64,000 bases of DNA from NCBI GenBank assembly GCA_023055355.1, contig JALJCS010000050.1, positions 2,969,902 to 3,033,901 on the forward strand, written 5' to 3'. The DNA comes from Agelaius tricolor (lineage: Eukaryota; Chordata; Aves; Passeriformes; Icteridae). A program made the position numbers and the translations under genes. Shown one piece after another: positions 36,642-47,830 of the stretch (positions are counted from its first letter, which is position 1; each line of letters begins with the position of its first letter). The notes below the pieces were generated by a model. It had not been told where the DNA came from. It searched no databases and was given only the letters and a program-made list of their open reading frames with translations.

Positions 36642-37250
36642 AGAGCCCCGAGCAGAGAGTTCTGCCCGGGTGCTCCGGGCAAAGGCGGCGGCGCTCGGCA
36701 GCGGCCCCAGCCCGCCCAGCCCCGGGAATTGCCCCGCACCGGGACAAAATCCTGCCCTGAAGGAGCCCTTGGAACGCCCGCCCGCGGCTCCTCCGTGCCC
36801 CAAAGCTGCCGGTGCTGCCCCGGTGCTGCCGCAGCTGCGGCTCTGGAGCAGGGGGGCTCTGCGGGACCCCGGGCTGGGCCCCCTCCCAGCCGTGCCCGCC
36901 CCGGGGCTGATGCTCGGCCCGGGCTCTCTCGCTGCTCCGGCTCCCGCACAGCCCCGCTCTGAGCGGGCACCGAGCGCCCAGCGCCGCAGGGCCCCGAGCC
37001 CCTGCCCGGCCCAGGGTCAGTGTCCATCGCTCCGGCCACTGCCCGGCCCCGGCACAACCTGCAGCTCCCAGCGCAGCTCCCTCCAGCCGGGCACTGCGGG
37101 CTCCCGCCGGGCACAACATTCCGTTCATGGCATCTCTGGTGTCTCTGCTCACACGGGCACAGCCAGCTGCTGCTGAGGCAATCCCAGCTCCCGCTGAAGG
37201 CTTCCCACACAAACTGCTGCCTTCAGCTCTCACACACCATCAAGGAATCC
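36642..37250. other. GC-rich CpG-dense block after the LTR
   Basis: A CpG-rich stretch (36650-37120) follows the LTR end directly, as leader sequence might, then fades. No splice pattern or frame is convincing. Confidence 0.35.
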
Positions 37251-37735
37251 AAGAGCAAAGCTGAAATCTGATTAGAGAATCTTGCAAAATCACATCCCAG
37301 AACATTCTGTTATAAAATCACAAACGTTAACAGAAGCTGAGAAAGTCAACAACCTTAGAAAACAAGCTTCCAGCACGGGGACTAGAAGAGCTCAGGCAAT
37401 GCATTTGACTGGAATGAGCCATTCTCTTTCTGACAGGTGAGCAATGCCATGGAATTTCCCAAACCAGGGAAACAGGGAGCCCTGGCAGCAGCAGCTTCAC
37501 ACACAGCAATGACAAAGAACAGGGCAGGGCAAGAGGCTGACAAAATTATAACTTCTACTTGCAATTAAGAACTTTTCTTTTGAGTTCTACTATAGCCACT
37601 ACTTATAGAGTCAAAAATACTAAAAATATTAGTAGTCATAAAAATAATAATGTTAATAGCAATAATAGTGACAATAGCAAAAAGAAGAATTAATAATGGT
37701 AATAAAAACCCTACCATGCTTATACTTGGTTTGCA
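37251..37735. other. AT-rich intergenic sequence
   Basis: Contains an ATAATAATA-rich patch at 37620-37700. No feature recognised. Confidence 0.35.
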
Positions 37736-38620
37736 TGGCCAGGTTTTGGTAAGGGGAGCTCGAGGAGCACCTTCTGTGAGAGGCTGCTGGAAGCAGCTGC
37801 TCCTCTGTGTCCCACAGAGTCAATTCCAGCCAGCTCCAGGATGCACCGGCCGCTGGCCAAGGCTGGGCCAGTTGGAAATGGTGGTAACACCTTTGGGGCA
37901 AGAGATTTAAGAAAATGGGTGATGGTGTAGGTGTAACTGTGAGCAGGGAAGAGCAGGGTGAGAACACGTGAGAGGAGCAACTCTGCACACCCCAGGGCAG
38001 GGCAGGAGGAGGGGCAGGAGCTGCTCCAGGGGCTGGAGCTGATTGCCCTGAGATTCCCTGGGCAGCCCCTGGGGAGGCAGCTGGGCCCCTGCAGCCCATG
38101 GAGGGCCCGGAGAGCAGAGATGCACCTGTAGCGCCTGGAGGAGCCCGTGCTGGAGCAGGGGGTGCCTGAGCAGGGGCTGGGACCCCATGAGAAACCTGTG
38201 CTGGAGCAGGGACCTGGCAGGGACCTGCAAAGCCGTGGAGAGAGGAGCCCACGCTGGAGCAGGGTCCTGGCAGGACTTGTGAGCCCATGGGAGAGTGAGG
38301 CAGCTGCAGCAGTTTGTGAAGAGCTGCTGTCCGTGAGATGAACTCACCCTGCAGAAGTTCATGGAGAAGTGTCTCAGGAGGGACCCCTGGCACAGCAGGG
38401 GAACGACTCCTCTCCCCGAGCAGCAGAGAAACAACGGGTGATGAACGGAGCAGAGCCCCCAGTGCCTGTCTGCCTGCACCACTGGGGGAGGAGCAGAGCT
38501 GGGAAGGAGGGAGGAACAGGCAGAAGGTGTTTGTTAAGCTTTATTTTACTTCTCACTATCCTGCCCTGATCTGGATAGAAATAAATACAATTAATACCTG
38601 TAATTTCAAAAATGTTTTGC
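37736..38620 (+). repeat. LTR-type dispersed repeat with CACGCTGGAGCAGG motif
   Basis: Diverged copies of TGGAGCAGGG recur near 38150, 38205 and 38255. They are followed by CTCCTCTCCCCGAGCAGCAG, GAAACAACGGGTGATGAAC and a TTATTTTACTTCTCACTATCC to AATAAAT tail. I recall this arrangement from common avian LTR-type repeats; the family name is not certain. Confidence 0.55.
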
Positions 38621-38774
38621 CTATGATGGCATTTGCTGAATGATCTGTCCCAGTCCTTAACTCAAGCCATGAAGCCTTCATTCTGTTTTTTCTCCTGTCC
38701 ATCTCTGGAGGGGAGTGAGAGAGCAGCTTTGGTGGGTGCCTGGCATCCAGGCAGGGCCAAATGGCTACATGTTT

Positions 38775-39075
38775 CTCTTTTCTTTTTACCCTTTTTCTTT
38801 CCTTTCCTTTCCTTTCTCCTTTCCTTTCTCCTTTCCTTTCTCCTTTCCTTTCTCCTTTCCTTTCCTTTCTCCTTTCCTTTCCTTTCTCCTTTCCTTTCCT
38901 TTCTCCTTTCCTTTCCTTTCTCCTTTCCTTTCCTTTCCTTTCCTTTCCTTTCCTTTCCTTTCCTTTCCGCTTTCCTTTCCTTTCTCCTTTCCTTTCCGCT
39001 TTCCTTTCCTTTCTCCTTTCCTTTCCTTTCTCCTTTCCTTTCTCCTTTCCCTCTCTCATTCTTTCTTTCCTATTC
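38775..39075 (+). repeat. (CCTTT/CTCCTTT)n microsatellite
   Basis: About 290 bp of CTTTCCTTTCTCC-type pyrimidine repeats. Reading frames of Phe/Leu/Ser or Lys/Glu/Arg across it are artefacts. Confidence 0.97.
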
Positions 39076-39370
39076 TTTTGTTCTTTCCAGAGGTCACAGT
39101 GCAGAGCTTGAGTGGGGCTTTGATGGAGGGAGTGGAGGTGGCAGGGAGTAGCGGGGACAGGAGGCACAGGGCTGTGGCACAGGCACCTGAGGGGCCCTGG
39201 CAGCTGGCAGGGGGCAAGGCCTGTCCCCCTGGGCCAGCAGCAGCCCCGTGCCCTGCCCAAGGCGCTGCCAGCAGGGGCTGGGCCCCAGAGGCAGGGGCAG
39301 AGCCCAGCCCCGGGGGCGGCGTTTGTGCCCCGAGCCCCGTCCAGCCCAGCTTGCCCCGAGTGCGCAGTGA

Positions 39371-39905
39371 GTGCTGGCATGGCTACCCTGGACAGCGTGG
39401 CCTGCTGGGGACACTGAGAGCTGCCCCGCTGTGACCCTGCCCGGGGCACTGCACAGGCACCAACCCAACCCCAGCCAGCAGCACCCCTGGGCATGGCCCA
39501 GGCACTGGAGAGCATCACAGCCAGCCCTGCTGCTGCTGGGGATGTCCCAGGCACCAGAGCCCATCCCAGCCCCGCTGCTGCTGGGGATGTCCCAGGCACC
39601 AGAGCCCATCCCAGCCCCGCTGCTGCTGGGGATGTCCCAGGCACCAGAGCCCATCCCAGCCCTGCTGCTGGGGATGTCCCAGGCACCAGAGCCCATCCCA
39701 GCCCTGTTCCTGGGATGTCACAGCCCCTACAAGTGCACCAGGTGTGGGAAGAGCTTCTCCCAGAGGTCAGCCTTGACCCAACACCAACGCAGCCAGCACT
39801 GAGGGAAGCCCTGCCAGTGCCCCCAGTGTGGGAAGAGCTCCGTGCGCTGCTCCAGCTCCATCCCCACGGGAGGATCCGCGCTGGATGATCCCCAGTGACC
39901 CCGGT
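39371..39905 (+). pseudogene. C-terminal remnant of a C2H2 zinc-finger gene
   Basis: One complete finger, CTRCGKSFSQRSALTQHQRSQH (39738-39799, C-x2-C-x12-H-x4-H), is followed by a stop at 39800 and then a degenerate second finger-like tail. The same end and tail occur at 44204-44370 in the next gene, so the two are paralogues in tandem. Upstream, instead of more fingers, the frame runs into a 45 bp tandem repeat (39527-39717) encoding MSQAPEPIPAPLLLG units. The finger array has been lost, so this is a 3' remnant. Confidence 0.75.
39527..39717 (+). repeat. 45 bp minisatellite upstream of the single finger
   Basis: GATGTCCCAGGCACCAGAGC recurs at 39541, 39586, 39631 and 39673 (steps 45, 45, 42). 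All steps are multiples of three, so the frame stays open into the finger. Confidence 0.95.
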
Positions 39906-40050
39906 GGGCAGAGCCCCGGTGATCTGTGGTGCTGGTGATCCCTGGTGGGAAGACACCTGGCTGAGGGCTCCACATTCTCCTGGCTCCTCATGGCCTGGAT
40001 CTTCTTTTCACATTTCTTCATTCTTTCCAAACACCCAAAACCGGGGTAAA

Positions 40051-40056
40051 AATAAA
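40051..40056 (+). terminator. Polyadenylation signal of the zinc-finger remnant
   Basis: AATAAA lies in GGGGTAAAAATAAAGATG, matched at 45125-45145 in the next gene by GGGGTAAAAATACAGAC, where the signal is changed to AATACA. Confidence 0.6.
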
Positions 40057-40359
40057 GATGTTGAACTAAGATGGGGCTAGAGAAGTGGGGGGCTGTTCCA
40101 GAGGTGTGGGGGATGCTGGGTCCGAGGGAGCTGAGAGTTCCCGGGAAGGACTTGGGGCTTGCTCAGGGCTTTGGGGACACGAGGCCAAGTGGCTCCGGGT
40201 GCTTTGGAAGATGCTGGTGGAGATTCTGGGGCTGCTGATCAAGGACCTCCTGGCCTGGAACTGTCCCTGTGTCCCCTTGTCCCGCTTCTTGGTGTCCCCT
40301 GTAGCGGATACCCCCCTCCCTGCTGTCACTCCCCTTTCTTCCGCCCATTCCCGTGTCAC

Positions 40360-40625
40360 CCCACTCCCAGTCCCGTCCTGCTCCATTCCCAGTATGGATC
40401 TCATTCCCCATTCCCATTCCTTGTCCCCATTCCCGGTCCCCATTCCCTGTCCTCATTCCCATTCCCTGTCCTCATTCCCATTCCCTGTCCCCATTCCCAG
40501 TCCCAGTCCCGGTCCCGGTCCCGGTCCTCATTCCCCATTCCCATTCCCTGTCCCCATTCCTATTCCCCATTCCCCACCCCCATTCCCCATTCCCCACCCC
40601 CATTCCCTGTCCCCCTTCCCGGCTA
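40360..40625 (+). repeat. CCCATT/CCCAGT low-complexity tract
   Basis: Degenerate hexamer repeats (CCCATTCCC, GTCCCCATT, CAGTCCCGGTCC) lie just upstream of the CpG promoter. Confidence 0.95.
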
Positions 40626-40639
40626 CCTCTCCCCGGACG

Positions 40640-41183
40640 CCGCCGCCATCGCTCCGGCCCCCCCCGGCCCTCACGTGACCGTGCAAACCCCGCCCTTCTC
40701 CCGCCCACCAATCCCAGCGCGCGATCGCTCCATGATTTGCATAACCACGCCCTTGCCTTCGGCCCCGCCCCCGCCGGCTGCACCGCGTCCGGGCGCTGTT
40801 TGCTCCCAGTAAGAGCGGGACCGGCAGGGAGAGCGCTCCCAGTTCCCGCCCGCTGCTCTCACCATCGTTCCCAGTGTTCCCAGTATCGCTCCCAGTGCCG
40901 GGCGTGGCGGGGCCGCTTTGGAACCCCCCCCAGGGCAGAGCGCGGCTGCTTTTGGGTGCCGGCACTGCCCGGGCCGGGCTGGGAGCGGAGGAGGAGCGGG
41001 AGGGAGAGGAGGGACAGAGGAGGAGGAAAAGGAAAGGGAAAGAGAGAGAGAGGAGCGGGAAGAAGAGGAGGGCCAGAGGAGGAGGAAGAGGAGCAGCGGG
41101 AGGAGGAGCCACAGCACCAACCCCACGCGGTTCCCCCGCTCGGGCCGCGGCTGCCCCGGTTCCGCCCCCTCCGGAAGCCGCAG
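40640..41183 (+). promoter_or_regulatory. CpG-island promoter and first exon of zinc-finger gene
   Basis: The block is dense in CpG. It holds an E-box TCACGTGA (40673-40680), a CCAATC box near 40709, an octamer ATTTGCAT near 40734-40741 and GC boxes (CCGCCCCGCC type) near 40760-40790. A splice donor CCGCAG/GTGAGC ends the presumed 5' UTR exon at about 41183. No TATA box is seen. The transcript would run into the zinc-finger exons at 42260 and 42498. Confidence 0.65.
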
Positions 41184-41630
41184 GTGAGCGGGGAGGGGGA
41201 GTCGCCCCAAATCCATGGCGGGGGGGTCTCCACAGGGATTTTTGTCGGGGCGGGGATGTTTGGATCTTGCAGGAGCCCAAAGCCGACCCGGAAATGGCCC
41301 TGCAGGGATCTTGGGGGGTCCCACGGGGCGCTGGCCCGGTACCGGCAGGGAGGGGGCGATCCCGGCTTTGGGGATCCCCGGGAGAGCCGGGGGGAACGCG
41401 GGAGCCCCGGAGTGGGGAGAGCCCTGGAGTGGGGCGATCCCGGTGCAGAGGGACCTCCGGCAGCCTGGAGGGGTGGGGGAGGCTGGGGATTAGCGGGGTC
41501 CGGGCTCCCCGAGGCTGAAAGGGGCGCTGACTTCTCCAGCTGCACTTGGGCACTGGGATCATCAAACCCAACACGCTCAGCCCTTGTTTTGCCCTCCCAA
41601 AACAGGATTTCCCATTCCCAAACCTTGGCC

Positions 41631-42251
41631 TGTGGGATCTCAGCACATCGTTCCCGATGTCCAGAGATGCCAGGAGAACCCTTGGGGGTCTCGAAAATCC
41701 TGGAATGTTGCCAAGAGTGTTTGGTGGTTTGATTTTGATCCATCCACAGAAGTAACAAGAGTTTGAGGACAAGAGAATCACTTTAGAGTAAAAGGTGTAA
41801 AAGAGACACATTTAGAGGGTGAGATATAGACTTTAAGGTTTTTGGTACAGGGGGGTTATGGAGACAAGATGGAGGGATCAGGGCGTGTCTCGTCCTTCTT
41901 CTTTCTTCTTCTTGTCCTCCATCTCCTGTGATGATGTTGGCACTTGGGGATTGGTTTATGGTGAAGGTGCACTTGCTAACATGGGTGAAAAGCATTGGGA
42001 AATAAAGGTAAATATTGTGTACGTAGATTTTAGTATAAAAAGACATGACCGCCCCGTGGGTGGTCAGAGAGTGCCTGTGACTGCTTGCAGATCAGACCTC
42101 TGTTGGGCAGACAGAAAAATTTTGTAGATAAGAAATAATAAACAACCTGAAGACCGAAAAGCTGAAGAGTCCAGACTCGTCCTTTGCATCGCGTGCCACC
42201 CAAGAACCACTCTACCCGTGTCGGGGCAGAGACAGACAGCCGGACCCGACA
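41631..42251 (+). mobile_element. Solo LTR in intron 1 of the zinc-finger gene, abutting the acceptor
   Basis: The element starts TGTGGGATCTC and ends GGACCCGACA, with TTGGCC on both sides (41625-41630 and 42252-42257). It contains an AATAATAAA signal near 42136-42143. The right target copy is followed at once by AG and exon 2, so the insertion sits within ten bases of the splice acceptor and separates it from its own pyrimidine tract. Confidence 0.88.
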
Positions 42252-42259
42252 TTGGCCAG

Positions 42260-44280
42260 GTGGAGGAAGAGGCTGCGAGGAGGAAAAAGATGTCCCAGAA
42301 CACCTAGACAGGTGAGGAGGAAGTCAGTGCCCTTTTCCCCCTCTCTCCTGCTCCATCTCCCAGCCCAGCACGGCCCCCGGCTGCAGGACAGCCCCACTGC
42401 TGATGCTGTCCAGCCAGGGATGCACTGGGGAGATCTCCTTCCCCTTCCCTGTGGCATGGAGGAAAATCCCATCCTCTCCTTGTCCTTCCTCCCCCAGGGA
42501 AGGAGCTGAGGATGGAGAGCAGGGAGGACAAATCCCCACAGCAGAACCTCGTGGCAGAGGCTGTTTTGAGCAGCTCCAGGGCACAGGAATCCAACGGGGA
42601 GGAAAAGTCCCGAAGATCCTGCACAAGGAGGGGATGCAAACGCAGATCATGGGGATCCTAGGAGGAAAGACCCACCTTGGGTTGGGAAGGTGACCACAGC
42701 TGGAAGTTGGGGGTCCCTGAGTGTTGTATTGCACTAAATAGTTTATTTAGTAGTTGTTCTGCACTGGGTAACGGGAATTTTGTACTGAGTGTAGTCTGTC
42801 ATGTAGATTATTCCCCCTTCCTCATCACATGGTTTCTCCCCATGCACTCCTTTCTACACACCTGGTGGTCTGCCCCATGGATACCCCTCCCCTCGCTCCT
42901 CCCCAGTGGCATCCCATTGGCCACGGTCCTCTTTCCCCGCCCCCTTTCTCCTGGGGGATAAAACCCCACTGCAGGTAAAGATTTGGCCTCTTTTGCCACC
43001 TGGGTGGTCGCTGCGGCCAGCAGTGTCCCATCACAAGCCAATAAACAGGATACTTGTCCCCATGTGGTGGAAGAGCGCTTCTTGTCTTTAATCTTCAGTC
43101 CATGCAGGTCTGTGTGGGCTTGGGTTCCAGCTAGCCAGATTGGACCTATACAAAGCCCAGAGAACTGCAGATTACGGCACCTGAGCAGCTTCAGGATGGG
43201 GAGAAGCCACACAAGTGCTCGGAATGTGGGAAGAGCTTCAGGTGGAGATCATCCCTGATCAACCATTGGAGAATCCACTCAGAGGAATGGCCCTACGAGT
43301 GTGGGCAGTGTGGGAAGACCTTCAGGTGGAGCTCCTGCCTGAACTCCCACATGGGAATCCACACCAGGGAGAGGCCCTATGAGTGTGGGCAGTGTGGGAA
43401 GAGCTTCAGCCACAATTCCAACCTGATCTGCCACCAGTGCGTCCACACCGGGAGAGGCCCTACCAATGTCCTGAGTGTGGGAAGAGCTTCAGAGCCAGAT
43501 CCAGCCTGATTTTCCACCAGAGGAGCCACACGGGGAACGGCCCTACGAGTGTGATAAATGCAGCAAGAGGTTTCAGATCAGCTCCAATCTCCTCCATCAC
43601 CAGCGCACTCACACAGAGGAGAGGCCCTTCCACTGCCCCGACTGCAGAAAGGGCTTCAGGGACAAGTGCAGCCTCCTCAGGCTCATCCACTCCAGGGAGA
43701 GGCCCTACGAGTGTCCCAGGTGTGGGAAGACCTTCAGTTTGAGGTCCAACCACCAGAGCAGCCATACGAAGGAACAACCCTACGAGTGTGGGGAATGTGG
43801 GAAGAGCTTCGCCTACAACTCCAGCCTGATCCACCACCACAAGATTCACACTGGGGAGAGGCCCTACGAGTGTGATAAATGCAGGAAGAGGTTTAAGACC
43901 ACCTCCAATCTCCTCCATCACCAGCGCACTCACACAGAGGAGAGGCCCTTCCGCTGCCCCGACTGCAAGAAGGGCTTCAGGGAGAACTCCACCCTCATCA
44001 GGCGCCAGCACATCCACACTGGAGAGAGGCCCTACGAGTGTCCCCAGTGTGGGAAGAGCTTCAAGACCAGCTATGAAGTGTCTGCCTACCAGAGGAGCCA
44101 CAGGGGGGAACGGCCCTACGAGTGTGGGAAGAGCTTCAGGACGAGCTCCCACCTAAATGCCCACCAGCGCATCCACAGCGGGGAGAGGCCCTATGAGTGT
44201 GCCTGGTGTGGGAAGAGCTTTTCCTAGAGGTCAGCCTTGACCCAGCACAAACACAGTCAGCACTGAGGGAAGCTGTGGGA
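42260..44280 (+). pseudogene. C2H2 zinc-finger gene, exons 2-3, inactivated
   Basis: Exon 2 (42260-42311, VEEEAAR...) ends in a phase-1 donor. Exon 3 starts at 42498 with the linker [16 protein letters not shown], a hallmark of a large songbird zinc-finger family. The finger array spans 43190-44225 with about eleven C2H2 units joined by [13 protein letters not shown] linkers, mostly C-x2-C-x12-H-x3-H. Damage seen: TAG in exon 2 at 42305, a 458 bp LTR inserted at 42722, frameshifts near 43451 and 43533, a shortened finger near 43690, and TAG at 44225 where the paralogue at 39759 keeps a sense codon. A working protein would be a nuclear DNA-binding factor; I judge this copy non-functional. Confidence 0.85.
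42722..43179 (+). mobile_element. Solo LTR inside the zinc-finger coding exon
   Basis: It starts TGTTGTATTGC, ends GATTACGGCA, and is flanked by CCTGAG on both sides (42716-42721 and 43180-43185). It holds GGGATAAAACC near 42955 as a TATA-like box and AATAAA near 43040. Flanking codons show it separates the linker (ending VPE) from the first finger (QLQDGEKPHKC). Confidence 0.9.
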
Positions 44281-45155
44281 GTGCTCCCAGGGCGGGAAGA
44301 GCTTTGTGTGCTGCTCCAGCTCCACAGCTCCATCCCTCATTGGAGGATCAGCACTGGATGATCCCCAGTGACCCCGTTGGGCAGAGCCCTGGTGATCCGT
44401 GGTGCTGCTGATTTGTGTTAGGAAGACACCTAGCTGGCTCCTGGCTCCCTATGAGCACCTGGACACATCCACAGACCAACATCAGAAATCCATTGTGGAG
44501 AGCTGTTGCCCTGACTTTTGAAGATTTTTCTAAGCCTTCTGATGTTTACATTCTTGTAGCAAACTTTCTCACACACTTCCTGTAAATAACTTATTGTTTT
44601 GCATTCTTTTATGGAGGAGAAGAAATTTGATGGACTGTTGGTTTGCCATTGGAGAGGTGGCACTGTCACCCTCCAATCCACTGTCATTTTTGGAAAACTA
44701 TACATGTTGGAGTCAGAAAATAAACTTCCCTTTTTTCACCTTGAGAACAGTGGTATGTGCACTTATGTTGTTTCATGTCCTATAGAACATCGAGCATATT
44801 TGTCGACTTCTGACCCCAGAAAAATCTCACTTCTTGCGTCTTCCTGGTGGCATCAAGTAACACTGGATGGCCTTGGAGGTCTTCTCCAATACAAATCCAT
44901 CATTTTAATTCTCTCTGCCCCACAGGCATCTTCCACAACCAAGTCAGGTCAGACTGGGGCAAAACCCATGATTTTGGAGACAGTGGGGTGGAAACCCCTC
45001 CAAAAAAGGTTCTTCCCACCCACCCAAGCACGTTGGATGCTCTTCTGGCAGGGACACATAAATCCTTTTGATTTTGCCTTCAAACACAAAGGTTTCTGTT
45101 CATACCTTTGAAAGCCCTGAAATTGGGGTAAAAATACAGACATTGAACTAAGGCT
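44281..45155 (+). other. 3' region of zinc-finger gene with inserted sequence
   Basis: The tail to about 44450 and the block at 45110-45155 both match the 3' end of the upstream paralogue (39800-40080). The 650 bp between them are extra and carry LTR-like AT-rich sequence (44560-44800) with no coding signal. The polyadenylation signal is altered to AATACA near 45134. Confidence 0.5.
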
Positions 45156-45159
45156 TGGT

Positions 45160-45640
45160 TGGGCACACATGGGGACACAACCCTGGGTGGGGACCTGAGT
45201 TGGAAGTGGCCATGGACAGGGACATGGGGGGACACAGCCATGGATGGTGACATGGGAGGACATGAACATGGATGGGGACATGAACTGGGACAGCATCAAG
45301 GCCACCACCTGTGCCACCACAGTGCCACCAGCACCTTCATCTCAGCCATAGCGCTGCCTGATGCAGTTGCTGCCACCATGTCCCCCCTGCCACCATTGTG
45401 GTGTCCCAGCCAAATGTCACCACCCACCAGGGCAGGATGGGGACTTGTTCAGCTGGTGACAAGTGGCCCAGGAGAGAGTGACAGCCACCAGGGTGTCCCA
45501 GGGCCACCACGCTCAGGGGATCCCAACCGCCCCTGGGGACAGGGCAAGGGTCAGTGTCACCCACAGGGGCCATGTGGGCCCATGCTGGGTGTCACTGGAG
45601 GCATCCTGGTGGCAGCGTCCCCACAGGTGTGGTGACATTG
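45160..45640. repeat. GGGGACATGG / GTGCCACCA minisatellite-like tract
   Basis: Short imperfect repeats of GGGGACATGG (45170-45290) grade into GCCACCA and GTGTCCC repeats (45300-45640). Confidence 0.7.
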
Positions 45641-45874
45641 TCCCCTGGTGTGTGTCCTAGTGGCATCATATCCCTTACATGTTGATGACCCAAGTTACAT
45701 CATCCTTGATCTCCTCCCCAGTTCTAGAATGTTCCCCACTCCCACTTTCCTATTGGTTCCCATTCCCTGCAGCTCCTCCCCTGAATCCCAGTTGGTTGTT
45801 GCCCTTTTGTCCCGCCTTTGCACCACCCTTGTTCCCTCTGCCCATTGGCCCTCAGGCCCAAAGTGCGGTGGTGT

Positions 45875-46025
45875 TTGCAGGGTTCCCAGGACGAAGGAAG
45901 AGACGAGAATCTTGACTGCATGTTTCAGAAGGCTGATTTATTATTTATGATATATATTTTCTTAAAAGAAAATGATATATTAAAACTATACTAAAAGAAT
46001 TGAAGAGAAGATTTCATCAGAAGGC
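45875..46025 (-). mobile_element. LTR fragment, antisense
   Basis: The stretch GATTTCATCAGAAGGC preceded by TAAAACTATACTAAAAGAAT is the reverse complement of the 3' part of the LTR family at 24864-25248. It ends abruptly where ERVL pol sequence starts. Confidence 0.75.
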
Positions 46026-47086
46026 AACCAGGGGCCAATCTGGGCAGCTGATGAGTGGAAAGACATTGCTACTTGGGTGGAGAAGCTACCTGTGAAAGTC
46101 TGTGATGTAGATGTCCATGTTCTCAAGAACTGGGCTAATGAGGAACACCAAAACAATGAACAGATAGGTAAGGCTGCAAAGATAGAGGTGTCAAAGACAG
46201 ACTTAGATTGGCAACATAAGTGGGAGTTGTTCCTAGCTCGATGGGCCCATGATGCCTCAGGCCATCAGGGTAGTGATGCCACCTATAAGCAAGCATGAGA
46301 CCGAGGGGTGGATCTAACCATGGAGAGTATTTCCCAGGTTATCCATGACTGTGAGACGTGTACTGCCATCAAACAGGCCAAGCAGGTGGAAGCCCCTGTG
46401 GTATGGTGGGCAATGGTCCAAAGTATGGGGAGGCCTGGCAGATTGACTCCATCACACTGCCCCAGACATGACAAGGCAAGTGCTACATGCTGACCATGGT
46501 GGAAGCCGCCATTGGATGGCTGGAGACCTACCCCGTGCCTCACGCCACTGCCCAGAACACCATCCTGGGCCTGGAAAAACAAATCCTGTGGAGACATGGC
46601 ACCCCTGAGAGAACTGAGTTGGACAACGGGACCCATTTCAAGAATGGCCTTATAAACACCTGGGCCAGAGAACATGGTATTGAATGGATATACCATATCC
46701 CCTCTCATGCACCAGCTGCCAGGAATGTTGAACAGTGTAACAGACTACTTAAGACTACCCTGAAGGCACTTGGCAAGGACGCCTTCAGAAATTGGGAAAT
46801 GAACTTAGCAAAAGCCACCTGGATGGTCAACACCAGAGGGTCCATCAATCGAGCTGGTCCTGCCCAGTCTGAACCCCTGCACAGAGTGGATGGGGATAAA
46901 GTACCTGTTGTACACATGAAAGGTATTTTAGGAAAGACTGTTTGGATTAGTCCCACCTCTGGCAAAGGCAAACCCATCCATGGGACTGTTTTTGCTCAAG
47001 GACCTGGTTACACTTGGTGGGTAATGCAGAAAGATGCCTGTTGTGTACCACAGGGAAACCCAGTCCTAAGTGAGAACTGCGTGTAA
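46026..47086 (+). pseudogene. pol: ERVL-type integrase remnant
   Basis: The translation shows the integrase zinc domain (HDASGH, CETC) then a catalytic core. Its Asp residues sit in QIDSI and ELDNGTHF and its Glu in ARNVEQCN, with PSHAPAARNVEQ typical of class III (spumavirus-related, ERVL) elements. A stop at 46297-46299 and a frameshift near 46440-46490 break it. The frame ends at 47084-47086. A polypurine run and an LTR follow within 45 bp, as expected for an element without env. Confidence 0.85.
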
Positions 47087-47130
47087 GGTTTCATTGTGAT
47101 GCAGGTGGAAATAGAATAAGGGGTGGATAA

Positions 47131-47739
47131 TGTCCTGGATTGCAAGATAAGTGTCTATTCTATTTGCCATCTGTTAGAGGTGTGACAATTATCTTCTGTT
47201 AATTGGGCATGTTTCTTTATCTCTTCCACAAACCCATCCTCCCTCTGGGAAATATCTCCTGTAAATGGGCCATTGACTCTCACTGCAGGACTGATAAAAA
47301 TTACATCATCCCATTGGGAAATGCTCCGCTCAGGGGGAGGAGCCAAGCATTCCTTCCTGGATATAATCTGAGATTTTAGGACACCAGGGCAGCCTTCTTC
47401 ACTGGATTCCCAGAGGAGCAGCAGTCTTCTCCACTGGATTCCTGCAGGAAAACCAGGTCCATCAACACCACCAGTGGACCATGAGAGGAAAACTACACCC
47501 TTCTACAGGATTGCTGCTTCAACAGAACCACACCTGTCACTGCAGGAGGACTGCAGCCACCATTTAATGGTACTGCTGCCAACACTCTGATCCACAGGGT
47601 GTCAGGTTGTATTCTGACTCTATCAGTGTTGTTTTGTATTACTGCATTTTTTTATATATTTTTATTTTTTCTAATAAAGAACAGTTATTCCTACTCCCAC
47701 ATCTTTGCCTGAGAGCCCCTTAATTTCAAAATCGTAACA
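47131..47739 (+). mobile_element. 3' LTR of the ERVL element
   Basis: It starts TGTCCTGGATTGC just after a purine-rich AATAAGGGGTGG run and ends AAAATCGTAACA. AATAAAGAA lies near 47674. About 609 bp. No matching LTR occurs upstream, so the 5' half of the element is missing. Confidence 0.8.
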
Positions 47740-47830
47740 ATTTGGAGGTAGGGGGTTTACATTTTCCATTTCAGGGGAGGCTCCTGCCTTCCTTGGCAGA
47801 CACCTGTCTTTTCAAACCAAGACACAGGCC

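Noticed and set aside
38556..39956. 466-codon frame on the - strand
   Set aside because: It reads antisense through the CTTTC microsatellite (Lys/Glu/Arg runs) and the zinc-finger tail.
40353..41811. Frames of 427-459 codons on both strands across the zinc-finger promoter
   Set aside because: They arise from GC-rich, stop-poor CpG-island sequence and the CCCATT tract; no splice or domain logic.
47131..47739. 5' LTR of ERV-2
   Set aside because: It follows ERVL integrase at the normal 3' LTR distance and differs wholly from the LTR after the ERV-2 integrase.
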